Assembly: GCF_003201815.1 (NCBI RefSeq)
Contig: NZ_QJKB01000006.1
Coordinates: 62,001 to 126,000, forward strand
Length of the DNA stretch: 64,000 nt
Reading direction: 5' to 3'
Source: Undibacterium pigrum
Lineage (GTDB): Bacteria > Pseudomonadota > Gammaproteobacteria > Burkholderiales > Burkholderiaceae_D
A program made the position numbers and the translations under genes. The notes beneath the pieces are model-generated. The model saw only the letters and a list, made by a program, of their open reading frames with translations, made no database searches and had not been told where the DNA came from. Every line of letters starts with the position of its first letter. Within the stretch, counting starts at the first letter, position 1. This document shows, piece by piece, positions 35,954-45,226 of the stretch.

Positions 35954-36037
35954 GCCGGTATTACTAAACTAGTCAAAAGCGCTGCGACTGGGCAAATTGA
36001 ATTCGCCCGGCAAGGTCCCTGAGGACCTTAAGTCTGA

Positions 36038-36250
36038 TTAAGACAGAATCTGGATGTTGCTGGCTTTGTCGCCTTTAGGACCGGCTGTGCGCTCGAAAGA
36101 CACACGCTGGTTTTCGCTCAGGCTTTTGAAGCCGCTGGACTGTATGTCCTGGAAGTGTGCGAACAAATCTGCACCACCTGCATCAGGAGCGATAAAGCCG
36201 AAGCCCTTGGCATCGTTGAACCATTTAACTATACCTGTTTGAGTACTCAT
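36038..36250 (-). CDS. Cold-shock protein (CspA family)
   Basis: 70-residue single OB-fold RNA/DNA chaperone with both nucleic-acid-binding motifs: KGFGFIAPD (RNP1) and DLFAHFQDI (RNP2-type). The ATG at 36250 is preceded by AAAGGA and begins [20 protein letters not shown] long leader upstream is probable, as usual for csp genes. It is divergent from the WGR/LRR gene. Confidence 0.96.
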   Translation of the reverse strand: MSTQTGIVKWFNDAKGFGFIAPDAGGADLFAHFQDIQSSGFKSLSENQRVSFERTAGPKGDKASNIQILS

Positions 36251-36708
36251 GTTTTTTTCCTTTTGATAAAACCATAGGCGAAATTGCCCAATATGGACTT
36301 GTAAGCAAGTGATAAAACCAGTGGAGAAAAGACAGAACAGCCAGAGAGATAAAGCTATGCGGAATTGGGACCAACAAATTAAGGACTTGATGCAAGTACA
36401 GGACGGAATATACACGTTTACTTTGAAAGTGCCTAATTTTTTTTAAAAAATATTTTGAGCGACTAATCGTGCGGATTTTTGACTGGCACTTAATTACTAT
36501 GATTTTTTCAATGTCGAAAAGACCGCGCTTGCAGAGCATTGTGTCTGGCAAATTGCCCCATCCCTCATAGGAAAGTAAATAGTAAAACTGTCCGATGTAA
36601 CAATTGATTTTCTTGCTTGACAAGGCGCAGGGTGAACACGATTATCTAGTGTGAAAGACAAGATATTTTTGCAGTCTGAAATTAACCGCATACATAAGGT
36701 GGCAGGCA
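36251..36708. other. Divergent regulatory region between the cold-shock gene and the radical SAM cassette
   Basis: 458 AT-rich bases. The right part holds the cassette promoter (36617-36645). The left part is presumably the csp leader and promoter, but I could not pick a confident -35/-10 pair there. No coding frame looks real. Confidence 0.6.
36617..36645 (+). promoter_or_regulatory. Sigma70-type promoter for the STM4015-STM4011-like cassette
   Basis: Consensus TTGACA (36617-36622), a 17-base spacer, then GATTAT (36640-36645; 4 of 6 matches). It predicts a leader of about 57 bases before the ATG at 36709, which carries AGGTGG upstream. Confidence 0.6.
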
Positions 36709-37776
36709 ATGAAACATTATTTTGAATACCAGGATTCCAAGTCTTATAAATTTTGGCAGATAGAAATTGAAGCAAATACCTTGAATGTGAAGTACGGCAA
36801 GATAGGTACCGCAGGTCAGGAAAAAATCAGCAGCTTTGATACGCCAGAAAAAGCGCAAAAGGAAATGGAAAAGCTGATCAGTGAAAAAACCAAAAAGGGT
36901 TATGTAGAAAAAACCGATGCCAGCGCCAAGAAAGTAGCGCGACGTATAGGCGTCAGTTACGACGAAGCAGAAGAAGGCAAGACCCTGCTGGAAAAAGTCA
37001 CCGCTTTCCTGGACAGTAGCCAGGCAACAGAAGTTGAGTCACTGGTGATTGCTGCGTGGGAAGAAGCATATGAAGAAGGCCCGCAAGAATCCCTGAACCT
37101 GTTGATCGCCAATCCAGGCAAACTGCCCCAATTGAAAGAATTGTTTGTTGGTGACATGGATTCAGAAGAGTGTGAAATATCCTGGATCACCCAGGCCGAT
37201 TACACAAATCTGTTTGCAGCCTTCCCCGCGCTGGAACGCTTGCATATCAAGGGTTCGAAAGACCTGGTCTTGACTTCCCAGCCGCTAAAACATGAGCATC
37301 TCAAAGCATTGACCATAGAATGTGGTGGTCTGCCCAAAGAAGTCATAGAAAAAATTGCGACAGCCCATTTGCCCAGTCTCGAATATCTGCAACTGTATAT
37401 CGGTGTTGATGAATATGGCTTTGACGGTAAGCTTGATGATTTACGTCCCTTCATGCAAAAAGGCCTGTTCCCCAAACTGAAACATCTGGGCCTGGTAGAC
37501 AGTGAAATCGCCAATGAGATAGCGATTGAAATTGCGCAGGCATCTGTGCTGGAGCAACTGGAAACGCTGGACCTCTCCATGGGCACGCTCAGCGACGAGG
37601 GTGGTCGCGCCTTGCTGGACAGCAGCAAGATAGCCGGGCTTAAAAAGCTGGACTTGCATTACCATTATTTGTCGAATGACATGATCAAGGAATTCAAAAA
37701 ATTGTCTATCCTGGTGGATGTCACTGACCAGCAAGACACTGAAGATGAATGGCGTTATCCAGCAGTCACAGAATAA
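36709..37776 (+). CDS. WGR-domain and leucine-rich-repeat protein, STM4015-like
   Basis: 355 residues. Residues 1-75 are a WGR domain (YEYQDSKSYKFWQIEI-like region, NVKYGKIGTAGQ), a module found in polymerases, PARPs and some bacterial stress proteins. Residues about 100-340 match the STM4015 family: leucine-rich repeats such as LEYLQLYIGV, LKHLGLVDSEI, LETLDLSMGTLSDEG and LKKLDLHYHYLS. The chain ends DEWRYPAVTE. It is the first gene of a six-gene cassette, 6 bases upstream of the ATP-grasp gene. A substrate or scaffold role for the cassette's enzymes is possible but unproven. Confidence 0.85.
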   Translation: MKHYFEYQDSKSYKFWQIEIEANTLNVKYGKIGTAGQEKISSFDTPEKAQKEMEKLISEKTKKGYVEKTDASAKKVARRIGVSYDEAEEGKTLLEKVTAFLDSSQATEVESLVIAAWEEAYEEGPQESLNLLIANPGKLPQLKELFVGDMDSEECEISWITQADYTNLFAAFPALERLHIKGSKDLVLTSQPLKHEHLKALTIECGGLPKEVIEKIATAHLPSLEYLQLYIGVDEYGFDGKLDDLRPFMQKGLFPKLKHLGLVDSEIANEIAIEIAQASVLEQLETLDLSMGTLSDEGGRALLDSSKIAGLKKLDLHYHYLSNDMIKEFKKLSILVDVTDQQDTEDEWRYPAVTE

Positions 37777-37782
37777 AGACAG

Positions 37783-38892
37783 ATGCAAAAGAAATCCCGC
37801 TTTGTACTGATAGGTAATCCTGAAAACCGGCGTGTACATTTTTTCCAGGAAGCATTGCAGCAAGCAGGGCAGGATGCTGCCCTGGTCATCCCCTATCTGG
37901 GTATATTGAATGGTGAGTGCAAACTGCCTGATGTACTCAGGGATGGTGACACGGTAAGGATAGAGTCGCCAGGTGAAAATTTTGCAGTGGAAAAGAAAAT
38001 ACTCGCCCTTGGTGGTCTGGAAAATGCCAGCGAACTGGAAGATGAACGCGGCAGGATTTATCATCCGCGACTATGGTTCCAGGGGTTTTCCAGATTGATG
38101 GGATCAATCGCACAGCAGGCAGCCGGGCTGCACTTTTTTAATCATCCTGAAGACATCATCAGCATGTTTAACAAGCCCTTGTGCAAACAAATATTGTCAG
38201 CCCATACGCTACCCAGCCTGCCAGTATTTTCCAGCTATGATGAATTTTTCGCTTATGCAGAAGCGCAGGCGTACAGCCGCTTTTTTATCAAACTGAATTC
38301 CAGTTCTTCTGCATCGGGTATCGTCGCTTATGAATACAATAAAAGAAACGGTAAAGAGCAGGCTTACTCTACGGTAGAGATAGTGCATGGTATTGATGGT
38401 GAACGTTATTACAATTCACTGAAAATAAAAAAATATACTACACGAGACAAGATACAGAACATTCTTGATTTCTTGTTCGCACAGGGTGCCATGGTAGAAA
38501 GCTGGATACCCAAGGCCAGGCATGAAGACAGCTCTTACGATTTGCGGGTAATGGGTATCGCAGGCCAGCGCAGACATGCCATTGCCAGGCTCAGTCGTGG
38601 TCCCATGACCAACCTGCATCTGGGCAACCAGCGCTGTGCAGTGGATGAACTGGAATTGCCCTCAGCTACCTGGCAAGAAATCGATACCCTGGTAGAAAAA
38701 ACCATGCTGGCTTTTCCACGTTCCCTGTATGCGGGGCTGGATATCCTTTTGCCAAGGAATGATAAATCACCCGTGCTGCTGGAAGCTAATGCCTTTGGCG
38801 ATTTGCTGCCTAACTTGCTGCACAAAGATGAGAATACTTATCTGGCAGAAATCAATGCAGTGCTGGAAAGGCAGAGGCTGACTCATGCTTAA
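37783..38892 (+). CDS. ATP-grasp-like protein, STM4014-like
   Basis: 369 residues resembling the STM4014 family. The C-terminal two thirds look like an ATP-grasp ligase: FFIKLNSSSSASGIVAYEY (ATP-binding lysine and glycine-rich turn), VESWIPKA, DLRVMGIAGQRRHAI and the acidic/Asn metal site LLEANAFGDL. Such enzymes activate a carboxylate for amide or thioester formation. It overlaps the HAD gene by 8 bases, implying coupled translation. Confidence 0.85.
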   Translation: MQKKSRFVLIGNPENRRVHFFQEALQQAGQDAALVIPYLGILNGECKLPDVLRDGDTVRIESPGENFAVEKKILALGGLENASELEDERGRIYHPRLWFQGFSRLMGSIAQQAAGLHFFNHPEDIISMFNKPLCKQILSAHTLPSLPVFSSYDEFFAYAEAQAYSRFFIKLNSSSSASGIVAYEYNKRNGKEQAYSTVEIVHGIDGERYYNSLKIKKYTTRDKIQNILDFLFAQGAMVESWIPKARHEDSSYDLRVMGIAGQRRHAIARLSRGPMTNLHLGNQRCAVDELELPSATWQEIDTLVEKTMLAFPRSLYAGLDILLPRNDKSPVLLEANAFGDLLPNLLHKDENTYLAEINAVLERQRLTHA

Positions 38893-39550
38893 GACAAAAA
38901 AAGCCAGTCTGCTTTTTGATATCGACAATACCCTGGTAGACAGGGATGCTGCTTTTCACGCTTACGTGATGGATTTCATCAGCAGGAATCAGGCGGCATT
39001 TTTTGAAGCAGATATGTCGCAGGTGCTTGCAAAAATACTTGCACTGGACTGCCATGGCAGGAAAGACCGCAAGCTTTTTTGTCAGGAAGTATTGCAAGGT
39101 TTTCCTGGCCTTCCATATACCGCAGAAAGCTTATGGGAAGATCATATGTCATTGCCAGATTTCGTCAAGCCAGATAGCGTGATCAATGCGATGCTGGAGC
39201 GTTTATCTGCCGATTACCAGCTCATGATTATCTCAAACGGTTCAGCCAATATGCAAAGGCGAAAACTACATCAGGCTGGCCTTGCCGATTACTTTGAACA
39301 TATCTTCATTTCTGCTGAAGTGGGTTGTGCCAAACCTGATATGCAATTGTTTTCACATGCCTTGAGTTACGCTCACCATGCCAGTGTAGTCATGATAGGG
39401 GACGACTACATCAATGATATGCAGCCAGCCATGGCCATGCAATTAACAACAATTTTCATCAACCCTGGAAATGAAACCGTGGCAGTCAGACCAGATCATC
39501 AGTTATCCGGCATCCATGACCTGGAGGAGGCCCTGGCATGCATGATATGA
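38885..39550 (+). CDS. HAD-superfamily hydrolase
   Basis: 221 residues. Motif I is LFDIDNTLVDRD (Asp12 nucleophile, Asp14), motif II ISNGS, motif III lysine in VGCAKPDMQLF and motif IV VMIGDDYINDM. The cap is helical, as in YjjG/YfnB-type nucleotidases or phosphatases. It sits inside the cassette, overlapping both neighbours, so it is likely a working member rather than a passenger. Confidence 0.92.
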   Translation: MLKTKKASLLFDIDNTLVDRDAAFHAYVMDFISRNQAAFFEADMSQVLAKILALDCHGRKDRKLFCQEVLQGFPGLPYTAESLWEDHMSLPDFVKPDSVINAMLERLSADYQLMIISNGSANMQRRKLHQAGLADYFEHIFISAEVGCAKPDMQLFSHALSYAHHASVVMIGDDYINDMQPAMAMQLTTIFINPGNETVAVRPDHQLSGIHDLEEALACMI

Positions 39551-40344
39551 ACCAGATCGTTGGTAAGAGCAACGTACTCTTCATCACTCTTGATACCCTG
39601 CGCTATGACATTGCACAAGAAGAGCTTGCCGCAGGTCGCACGCCTTTTCTTGCCAGTGTATTGCCATCAGGCTGGGAAGAACGCCATGCCCCCGGTTCTT
39701 TTACTTATGCATCGCACTGCGCTTTCTTTGCCGGTTTTCTTCCTACTCCTGCCAGGCCGGGCGTACATGAACGTTTATTTTCATTGAAGTTCGCGGGCAG
39801 TGAAACCACGGGAACAAACAGTTATAGTTTTGATACGCCGGACATCGTCAGCGGCTTTGCTGGCATCGGTTACCGCACTATCTGCATAGGCGGGGTTGGT
39901 TTCTTCAAGAAGCAAAATCCCTTGTCTTGTGTTTTGCCGGATCTTTTTCAAGAAAGTTACTGGCAGCCAGAGTTTGGTGTGACCGATCCTGAGTCAACCA
40001 GGCATCAAGTTGAATTTGCCATAGAGTTGTTGCAGCAAAAACTTGATCAAAAAGTTTTTTTATTTATGAATTTATCTGCATTACACCAGCCCAATTGTCA
40101 TTACCTGCCCGGTTCAGTTGGCGATAACCTGGACAGCCATGCTGCGGCATTGCGTTATATCGACAGCCAGTTGCCGCCCTTGTTACAGGCATTCAATCAA
40201 ATGGGTGATACTTTTGTGATTATCAGTTCTGACCACGGCACAACCTACGGTGAAGACGGCTTTACAGGGCACAGGCTGGGGCATGAAAAGGTCTGGACTA
40301 TCCCCTATGCAGATTTTCATATGACACGCGGGAGTTTGGTATGA
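39538..40344 (+). CDS. Alkaline-phosphatase-superfamily hydrolase, STM4013-like
   Basis: 268 residues resembling the STM4013/SEN3800 family, related to sulfatases and phosphopentomutases. Metal ligands appear in NVLFITLDTLRYD (Asp19), SSDHGTTYGEDG (Asp/His) and HRLGHE; the nucleophile region is GSFTYASHCAFFAG. GGAGGAGG seven bases upstream supports the ATG at 39538. The stop codon overlaps the next start codon (ATGA). Confidence 0.88.
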   Translation: MHDMNQIVGKSNVLFITLDTLRYDIAQEELAAGRTPFLASVLPSGWEERHAPGSFTYASHCAFFAGFLPTPARPGVHERLFSLKFAGSETTGTNSYSFDTPDIVSGFAGIGYRTICIGGVGFFKKQNPLSCVLPDLFQESYWQPEFGVTDPESTRHQVEFAIELLQQKLDQKVFLFMNLSALHQPNCHYLPGSVGDNLDSHAAALRYIDSQLPPLLQAFNQMGDTFVIISSDHGTTYGEDGFTGHRLGHEKVWTIPYADFHMTRGSLV

Positions 40345-41681
40345 CAGAGATAGCTCATACATTTCGCCGCTATCTGGAAGAGACCAATCGCTTTCAAAGC
40401 TATCTGTATTCTTATCCGCACAAAACAGCATATAGAAATTTTGAAGAAAAGCTGGATTTAAAAGAACTCTGGGCGACAGAAAAAAAACATGCACTGTATC
40501 TCTACACGCATATTCCTTTTTGCCGCATGAAATGCTCATTCTGTAATTTGTTCACGGTATCCCATCCCAAGGAAGACCTGGTCAGTCTCTATCTGAAAAA
40601 AATCCAGCTGGAAGCTGAAGTGGTGAGAGATAGCCTCGGCGATTTCAACTTTGCCGGTTATGCCATAGGCGGTGGTACACCCAGCCATCTGGATACCAAG
40701 CAACTGGAACAGCTATTCTCGGTGTACACCAATACGCTGGGCGTAGACTTGAAAAACACACCAGGTTCCTTCGAGATTTCACCCGATACCATCAATGATG
40801 AAAAGCTGACTTTCCTGTCGCAGCATGGGGTGCAAAGACTCAGCATAGGCATACAAAGCTTCATTGAAACTGAAGCGCGTTCGGTAGGCCGGGTACAGCC
40901 AGAAACCGTGATGGAACCACTGCTCGAAAAAATAAGCAGTTACCAGTTCCCGGTATTTAATCTGGACCTGATTTATGGCATACCAGGGCAAACTGCAGAA
41001 ACCTGGCTGGCATCGCTGCAAAAAGCGGTACAGTTTCAACCAACTGAAATTTTTCTTTATCCCTTGTATGTGCGTCCCCTGACTTCGCTATTCAAGAAGC
41101 ATATCAGCATACAAAACGAAGACATACGTAGCACACTTTACCGTATAGGGCGTGACTTTTTGCAGGCCAATGGTTATGTGCAAGATTCCATGCGCCTGTT
41201 CCGCAAGCAGGTAGCTGGTTTGCGTGAGAGTTCAGAATATTCATGTCAGGAAGATGGCATGATAGGCCTGGGTACGAACGCAAGGTCTTACACGACAGAT
41301 GTACATTATTCGACAGAATACGCAGTGGCCAAGCCGAATGTGGCAGCGATCATCGATGACTATGTTGCGAAGGAACGTGCCGACTTCATGACGGCCAGTT
41401 ATGGCATACGCCTGTCTGAGGATGACAGAAAACGGCGTTACCTGATCAAGTCTTTTTTGAAATCGCAAGGCTTGGATGCTGCGCATTACCAAAGCATTTA
41501 TGGAACGGATGTGTATGCGGATTTTCCTGAATTGCAAAGCTTGCTGGAAATGAATCTGGCACAAGAAAGTGCCGGTCGCATGCAACTGCAAGGGGAAGGA
41601 ATGGCTTATTCTGATCTTATCGGTCACTGGTTTATTTCGCCAGCAGTCAAACAAAAGATGCAGGAGTATGTCACCAAATGA
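40341..41681 (+). CDS. HemN-like radical SAM protein, STM4012-like
   Basis: 446 residues. The radical SAM cluster motif is CRMKCSFC (Cys61, Cys65, Cys68), preceded by LYTHIPF as in HemN/HemW. Also seen are YAIGGGTPSHLD, HGVQRLSIGIQSF and FNLDLIYGIPGQTAETW, the SAM-binding elements of this subgroup. The family name STM4012 covers such proteins in a conserved neighbourhood with STM4011. It is not likely to be the coproporphyrinogen oxidase itself. Confidence 0.92.
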   Translation: MTEIAHTFRRYLEETNRFQSYLYSYPHKTAYRNFEEKLDLKELWATEKKHALYLYTHIPFCRMKCSFCNLFTVSHPKEDLVSLYLKKIQLEAEVVRDSLGDFNFAGYAIGGGTPSHLDTKQLEQLFSVYTNTLGVDLKNTPGSFEISPDTINDEKLTFLSQHGVQRLSIGIQSFIETEARSVGRVQPETVMEPLLEKISSYQFPVFNLDLIYGIPGQTAETWLASLQKAVQFQPTEIFLYPLYVRPLTSLFKKHISIQNEDIRSTLYRIGRDFLQANGYVQDSMRLFRKQVAGLRESSEYSCQEDGMIGLGTNARSYTTDVHYSTEYAVAKPNVAAIIDDYVAKERADFMTASYGIRLSEDDRKRRYLIKSFLKSQGLDAAHYQSIYGTDVYADFPELQSLLEMNLAQESAGRMQLQGEGMAYSDLIGHWFISPAVKQKMQEYVTK

Positions 41682-42538
41682 GCCTGAAAGTCATTTACCG
41701 CGGCCACCTGACAGATTGCAATTACAGTTGCGAATACTGCCCCTTTGCCAAAGAAAAAAACAGCCGTGAATTGCAGGCGCTGGATAAGAAAGACCTGGAC
41801 AGATTTGTGGACTGGGTAGAGCAAAACAGTAGTGCCGACCAGCCCATGGAAGTGTTTATTACACCTTACGGTGAAGCCCTGGTGCGCAAATGGTATCAGG
41901 AAGCGGTGATACGTTTGTCACATCTGCCGCATGTCAGCAAGGTGGCGGCGCAAACCAATCTGGCCTGGAATACGCAATGGCTGTCGCGCTGTAATACCCA
42001 GACCACGGCTTTGTGGACTACCTATCATCCCGACTTTGTGACGGAAGAAAAATTTGTCAGCAAATGCAATGAACTGGCTGCCTTGCAGATACGTCATAGC
42101 GTAGGTGTAGTGGGTTTGAAGCAGCATTTCCCGCAAATCACTTCTCTGCGCCAGCGCCTGCCACAGGATGTGTATATGTGGATCAATGCCTATAAGCGTG
42201 AAGTTGATTATTACTCGGAAGAAGAAATCGCTTTTCTTGAAGATATCGATTATTTGTTCAGGTTGAACCTGCCCTGGTATGAAAGCATGGGCAAAGACTG
42301 CAAGGCCGGCAGTGAGGTGGTGTCTATAGAAGGTAATGGCGACCTGTTCCGCTGCCACTTCATCAAAACCCGCAAAGGCAATATTTTTACAGACTCGCTG
42401 GCCAGCATGCTCAAGAAAGAAACTTGCAGTAAAGCGACTTGTCATTGCCATATAGGTTATATCCATCTGGATGCCATGAAATCGCATGAAGTGTATGGCA
42501 GTGGCTTGCTGGAAAGGATACCTGTGCGTTTTTCCTGA
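41678..42538 (+). CDS. Radical SAM protein, STM4011-like
   Basis: 286 residues. The CxxxCxxC motif is CNYSCEYC (Cys14, Cys18, Cys21). Cysteines near the C-terminus (KDCKAGS, FRCHF, CSKATCHCH) could bind a second Fe-S cluster, as in SPASM/twitch proteins. The start codon overlaps the STM4012-like stop. It is the last gene of the cassette; a TonB-dependent receptor begins 148 bases later. Confidence 0.92.
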   Translation: MSLKVIYRGHLTDCNYSCEYCPFAKEKNSRELQALDKKDLDRFVDWVEQNSSADQPMEVFITPYGEALVRKWYQEAVIRLSHLPHVSKVAAQTNLAWNTQWLSRCNTQTTALWTTYHPDFVTEEKFVSKCNELAALQIRHSVGVVGLKQHFPQITSLRQRLPQDVYMWINAYKREVDYYSEEEIAFLEDIDYLFRLNLPWYESMGKDCKAGSEVVSIEGNGDLFRCHFIKTRKGNIFTDSLASMLKKETCSKATCHCHIGYIHLDAMKSHEVYGSGLLERIPVRFS

Positions 42539-42686
42539 AGGCATTCAGGAGCTAGAAAGGACGCAAGTGGTTTGCCTCTTATACGATTTTTTCATGCTTT
42601 AAGCTGAAAACAATCGTTTGTCGTCTATGCACAAGGAAGTAATATCGGTTGAACTTAAAGCTCATTAGCATGGAAAGCGATACCGT

Positions 42687-45080
42687 ATGAACACAACTTC
42701 AAACTTAGCCTTAACTCTGCCAAAGCGACGAAATGCCTTACTGGTAACGGCCTTGCTGTCGGCCTTATCTACCATGTCTGCACAGGCACAGGAAATTATC
42801 CCACCACAATCAGATACCGTGATTGTGACTGGTACACGCAGCATCAAGCGTACTGTGTCTGACTCTGAAGCACCTGTCGATATCCTGACTTCCAAAGATT
42901 TGCAATCGACAGGCTCTGGTGAACTGGCAACGGTATTGAGCCGTTTGCTGCCTTCTCTGAACTTCCCGCGCCCTGCGGTGGCAGACGGCACATCTGCCAG
43001 CCGCCCGGCACAATTACGTGGACTGTCGCCTGATCAGACTCTGGTGCTGGTGAATGGCAAACGCTGGCATACCTCGGCTGTGGTGAATGTGAATGGCACG
43101 GCAGGGCGTGGTTCTTCGCCGGCTGATTTGAATACCATCCCCATCAGTTCCATCGACAAGATAGAAGTCTTGCGTGATGGTGCGGCAGCGCAATATGGTT
43201 CAGACGCGATTGCCGGTGTCATCAACATCATTCTCAAAAAAGGTGCAGAGGGTGGCGCAGTGCAAGTGGGTGGTGGCCAATACAGTAAACGTGATGGCAC
43301 ACAAGCCAGTTTGAGCGCCAACTTTGGCACGGCATTGGGTGAGAAGGGTTGGGCGCGTTTTACCGCAGAGCAGCGCAACCAGAATGAAACCAACCGCGCC
43401 GGTGCTGATTTCCGTAATCCGCTGGAACCCTTGTACGGCAGGGTTAACCAGGTACAAGGCGACCCCAAGCTGCAACAAACCAACCTGGGCGTGAATGCAT
43501 CGTTGGCACTGGCTACAGATATAGAGTTATATGGTTTTGCCAACTACAGTCGCCGCAGCACTGATGCCGCCGCAACCTGGCGCACGGCTTACTCCACAGG
43601 CACGACTTTGCGCACTCCGCTATACCCAAATGGCTTTCTGCCAAATGAAGCGGGAACGAATACGGATGTGTCCGTCGTTGGTGGTGTCAAAGGTCGTACC
43701 GACGGCTGGCGCTGGGATGCCAGTGTCAATTATGGCTCCAGCGAATTCAGCCTCGACATCAACAATACCGTCAACCTGAGTCTGGGTGCCACCAGCCCTA
43801 CGAAGTTTTATGCTGGCAAGCTGAAAAATACCCAGACCCTGGCAAATTTTGATGCAGCCCGGGAGATAGAATTTGCTGGTCTGGCAAATCCGCTGACGCT
43901 GGCGCTTGGCGCAGAATACCGCCGCGACCAATATGAAATTGGTGCGGGTGAAGCGAATTCTTATTTCGGTAGCGGCGCACAGGGTTTCTCTGGTTTCCAG
44001 CCTTCGAATGCAGGCAGCTTCAGCCGCCACAGCACGGCGATCTATGCCAACGTCGAAGCTGAACTGAACAAGCAACTGAGTGCTTCGTTGGCCTTGCGTC
44101 ATGAAAATTACAGCGATTTTGGCAGCGTCACTTCTGGCAAATTGTCTGGCCGTTTTGCATTCACTAAAGAATTTGCCTTGCGTGCTGCGGCGTCAAATGG
44201 TTTCCGCGCGCCTTCACTGGCGCAACAAAATTACACCATCTCGACCACTAATCTGATTACCATCAACGGCAGTTCACAACTGGTGGATACCGGCACTTTC
44301 GGTGTCGCCACGGCTGCTGCCAAGGCTCTTGGTGCTGTACCGCTGCAAGCAGAAAAATCACGCAATTACAGCCTTGGTGCAGTCCTGCAGCCTAGCAAGA
44401 ATGCCACTCTGAGCATCGATGCTTACCAGATCGATATTGATAATCGCATCCTGTATTCTGGCAATCTTGTTTTGCCAGCGGCTTTGCAAAGTGTGCTGGC
44501 ACAGCAGGGTGTACTGGTTGGTGCAGCGCGTTATTTCACTAATGCGCTCGATACCAAGACGCGTGGTGTTGATGTCGTTGGTTCTTACCAGATACCGCTG
44601 TCTGGCACAGACAAGCTGGGCTTTACAGTAGCCTACAATCACAATGACACGACAGTCAAAAATGTTGCTGCCAATCCAGCGATTCTGACGCAAAACAATC
44701 TCTTGCTGATAGACAGGCAAACCATTAACCGCGCAACCGAGGCGACACCAAAAGACAAATTCAGCATCGCTGCTGACTATGCCTTTGCCAACTGGAATAT
44801 CCATGGCCTGGCCACCCGCTACGGCAGTTTTGTTTCGCCACAAAACAGTGTGGCACTGGACCAGACTTACAGTGCCAATACAGTGCTGGACCTGGCTGCC
44901 AGCGTCAAGCTGGGTAAATGGACCATCAGTGCCGGTGTCGATAATCTGACAGACAAATATCCTGACCAGGTGACGTCGGCAGGCAATTTGAATTCTGGTG
45001 GGACGCTGCCATACAGTACATTCTCGCCTTACGGTTTCAATGGTCGTTACTACTATGCTAAGGCTGCCTACACTTGGTAA
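42687..45080 (+). CDS. TonB-dependent outer-membrane receptor
   Basis: 797 residues. The signal peptide (ALLVTALLSALSTMSAQAQE) is followed by a TonB-box-like DTVIVTG, the plug (LRGLSPDQTLVLVNGKRWH, EVLRDGAAAQYGSDAIAGVI) and the beta-barrel, ending FNGRYYYAKAAYTW with a terminal aromatic. The ligand is not evident; siderophores, cobalamin or plant/microbial metabolites are all possible. Its position behind the radical SAM cassette suggests, but does not prove, uptake of a related molecule. Confidence 0.94.
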   Translation: MNTTSNLALTLPKRRNALLVTALLSALSTMSAQAQEIIPPQSDTVIVTGTRSIKRTVSDSEAPVDILTSKDLQSTGSGELATVLSRLLPSLNFPRPAVADGTSASRPAQLRGLSPDQTLVLVNGKRWHTSAVVNVNGTAGRGSSPADLNTIPISSIDKIEVLRDGAAAQYGSDAIAGVINIILKKGAEGGAVQVGGGQYSKRDGTQASLSANFGTALGEKGWARFTAEQRNQNETNRAGADFRNPLEPLYGRVNQVQGDPKLQQTNLGVNASLALATDIELYGFANYSRRSTDAAATWRTAYSTGTTLRTPLYPNGFLPNEAGTNTDVSVVGGVKGRTDGWRWDASVNYGSSEFSLDINNTVNLSLGATSPTKFYAGKLKNTQTLANFDAAREIEFAGLANPLTLALGAEYRRDQYEIGAGEANSYFGSGAQGFSGFQPSNAGSFSRHSTAIYANVEAELNKQLSASLALRHENYSDFGSVTSGKLSGRFAFTKEFALRAAASNGFRAPSLAQQNYTISTTNLITINGSSQLVDTGTFGVATAAAKALGAVPLQAEKSRNYSLGAVLQPSKNATLSIDAYQIDIDNRILYSGNLVLPAALQSVLAQQGVLVGAARYFTNALDTKTRGVDVVGSYQIPLSGTDKLGFTVAYNHNDTTVKNVAANPAILTQNNLLLIDRQTINRATEATPKDKFSIAADYAFANWNIHGLATRYGSFVSPQNSVALDQTYSANTVLDLAASVKLGKWTISAGVDNLTDKYPDQVTSAGNLNSGGTLPYSTFSPYGFNGRYYYAKAAYTW

Positions 45081-45103
45081 TCGTATAAATAGCTGCCATT
45101 TTG

Positions 45104-45130
45104 AAAGGATTGCTGGTGCAATCCTTTTTT
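45104..45130 (+). terminator. Intrinsic terminator after the TonB receptor
   Basis: AAAGGATTGC and GCAATCCTTT form a 10-bp stem with a short loop, followed by a run of six T. It lies 23 bases after the stop codon. Confidence 0.85.
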
Positions 45131-45226
45131 AACATCTGCAAATTAGTAATGAAATAAGTGCATATCAATAGACGAGGCGATGGATGTTTCCGTTAAAATT
45201 TTGAAGAATCCCAACTTTATCCATTC

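Larger units (their letters stand above)
35427..36037. other. Repeat- and hairpin-rich intergenic region
   Basis: 611 bases without a convincing gene. It holds two identical 29-base repeats (35504-35532, 35925-35953), two partial copies (35545-35565, 35808-35820), a perfect 8-bp hairpin (35762-35780, AGGATGCA/TGCATCCT), a minus-strand terminator (35455-35476) and a 7-bp AAGGTCC/GGACCTT stem (36012-36029). The terminator has no annotated gene close upstream on its strand, so an untranslated minus-strand RNA is possible. Confidence 0.6.

Noticed and set aside
36012-36029. Intrinsic terminator for the cold-shock gene
   Set aside because: The stem has only 7 bp and no T-run on the minus strand.
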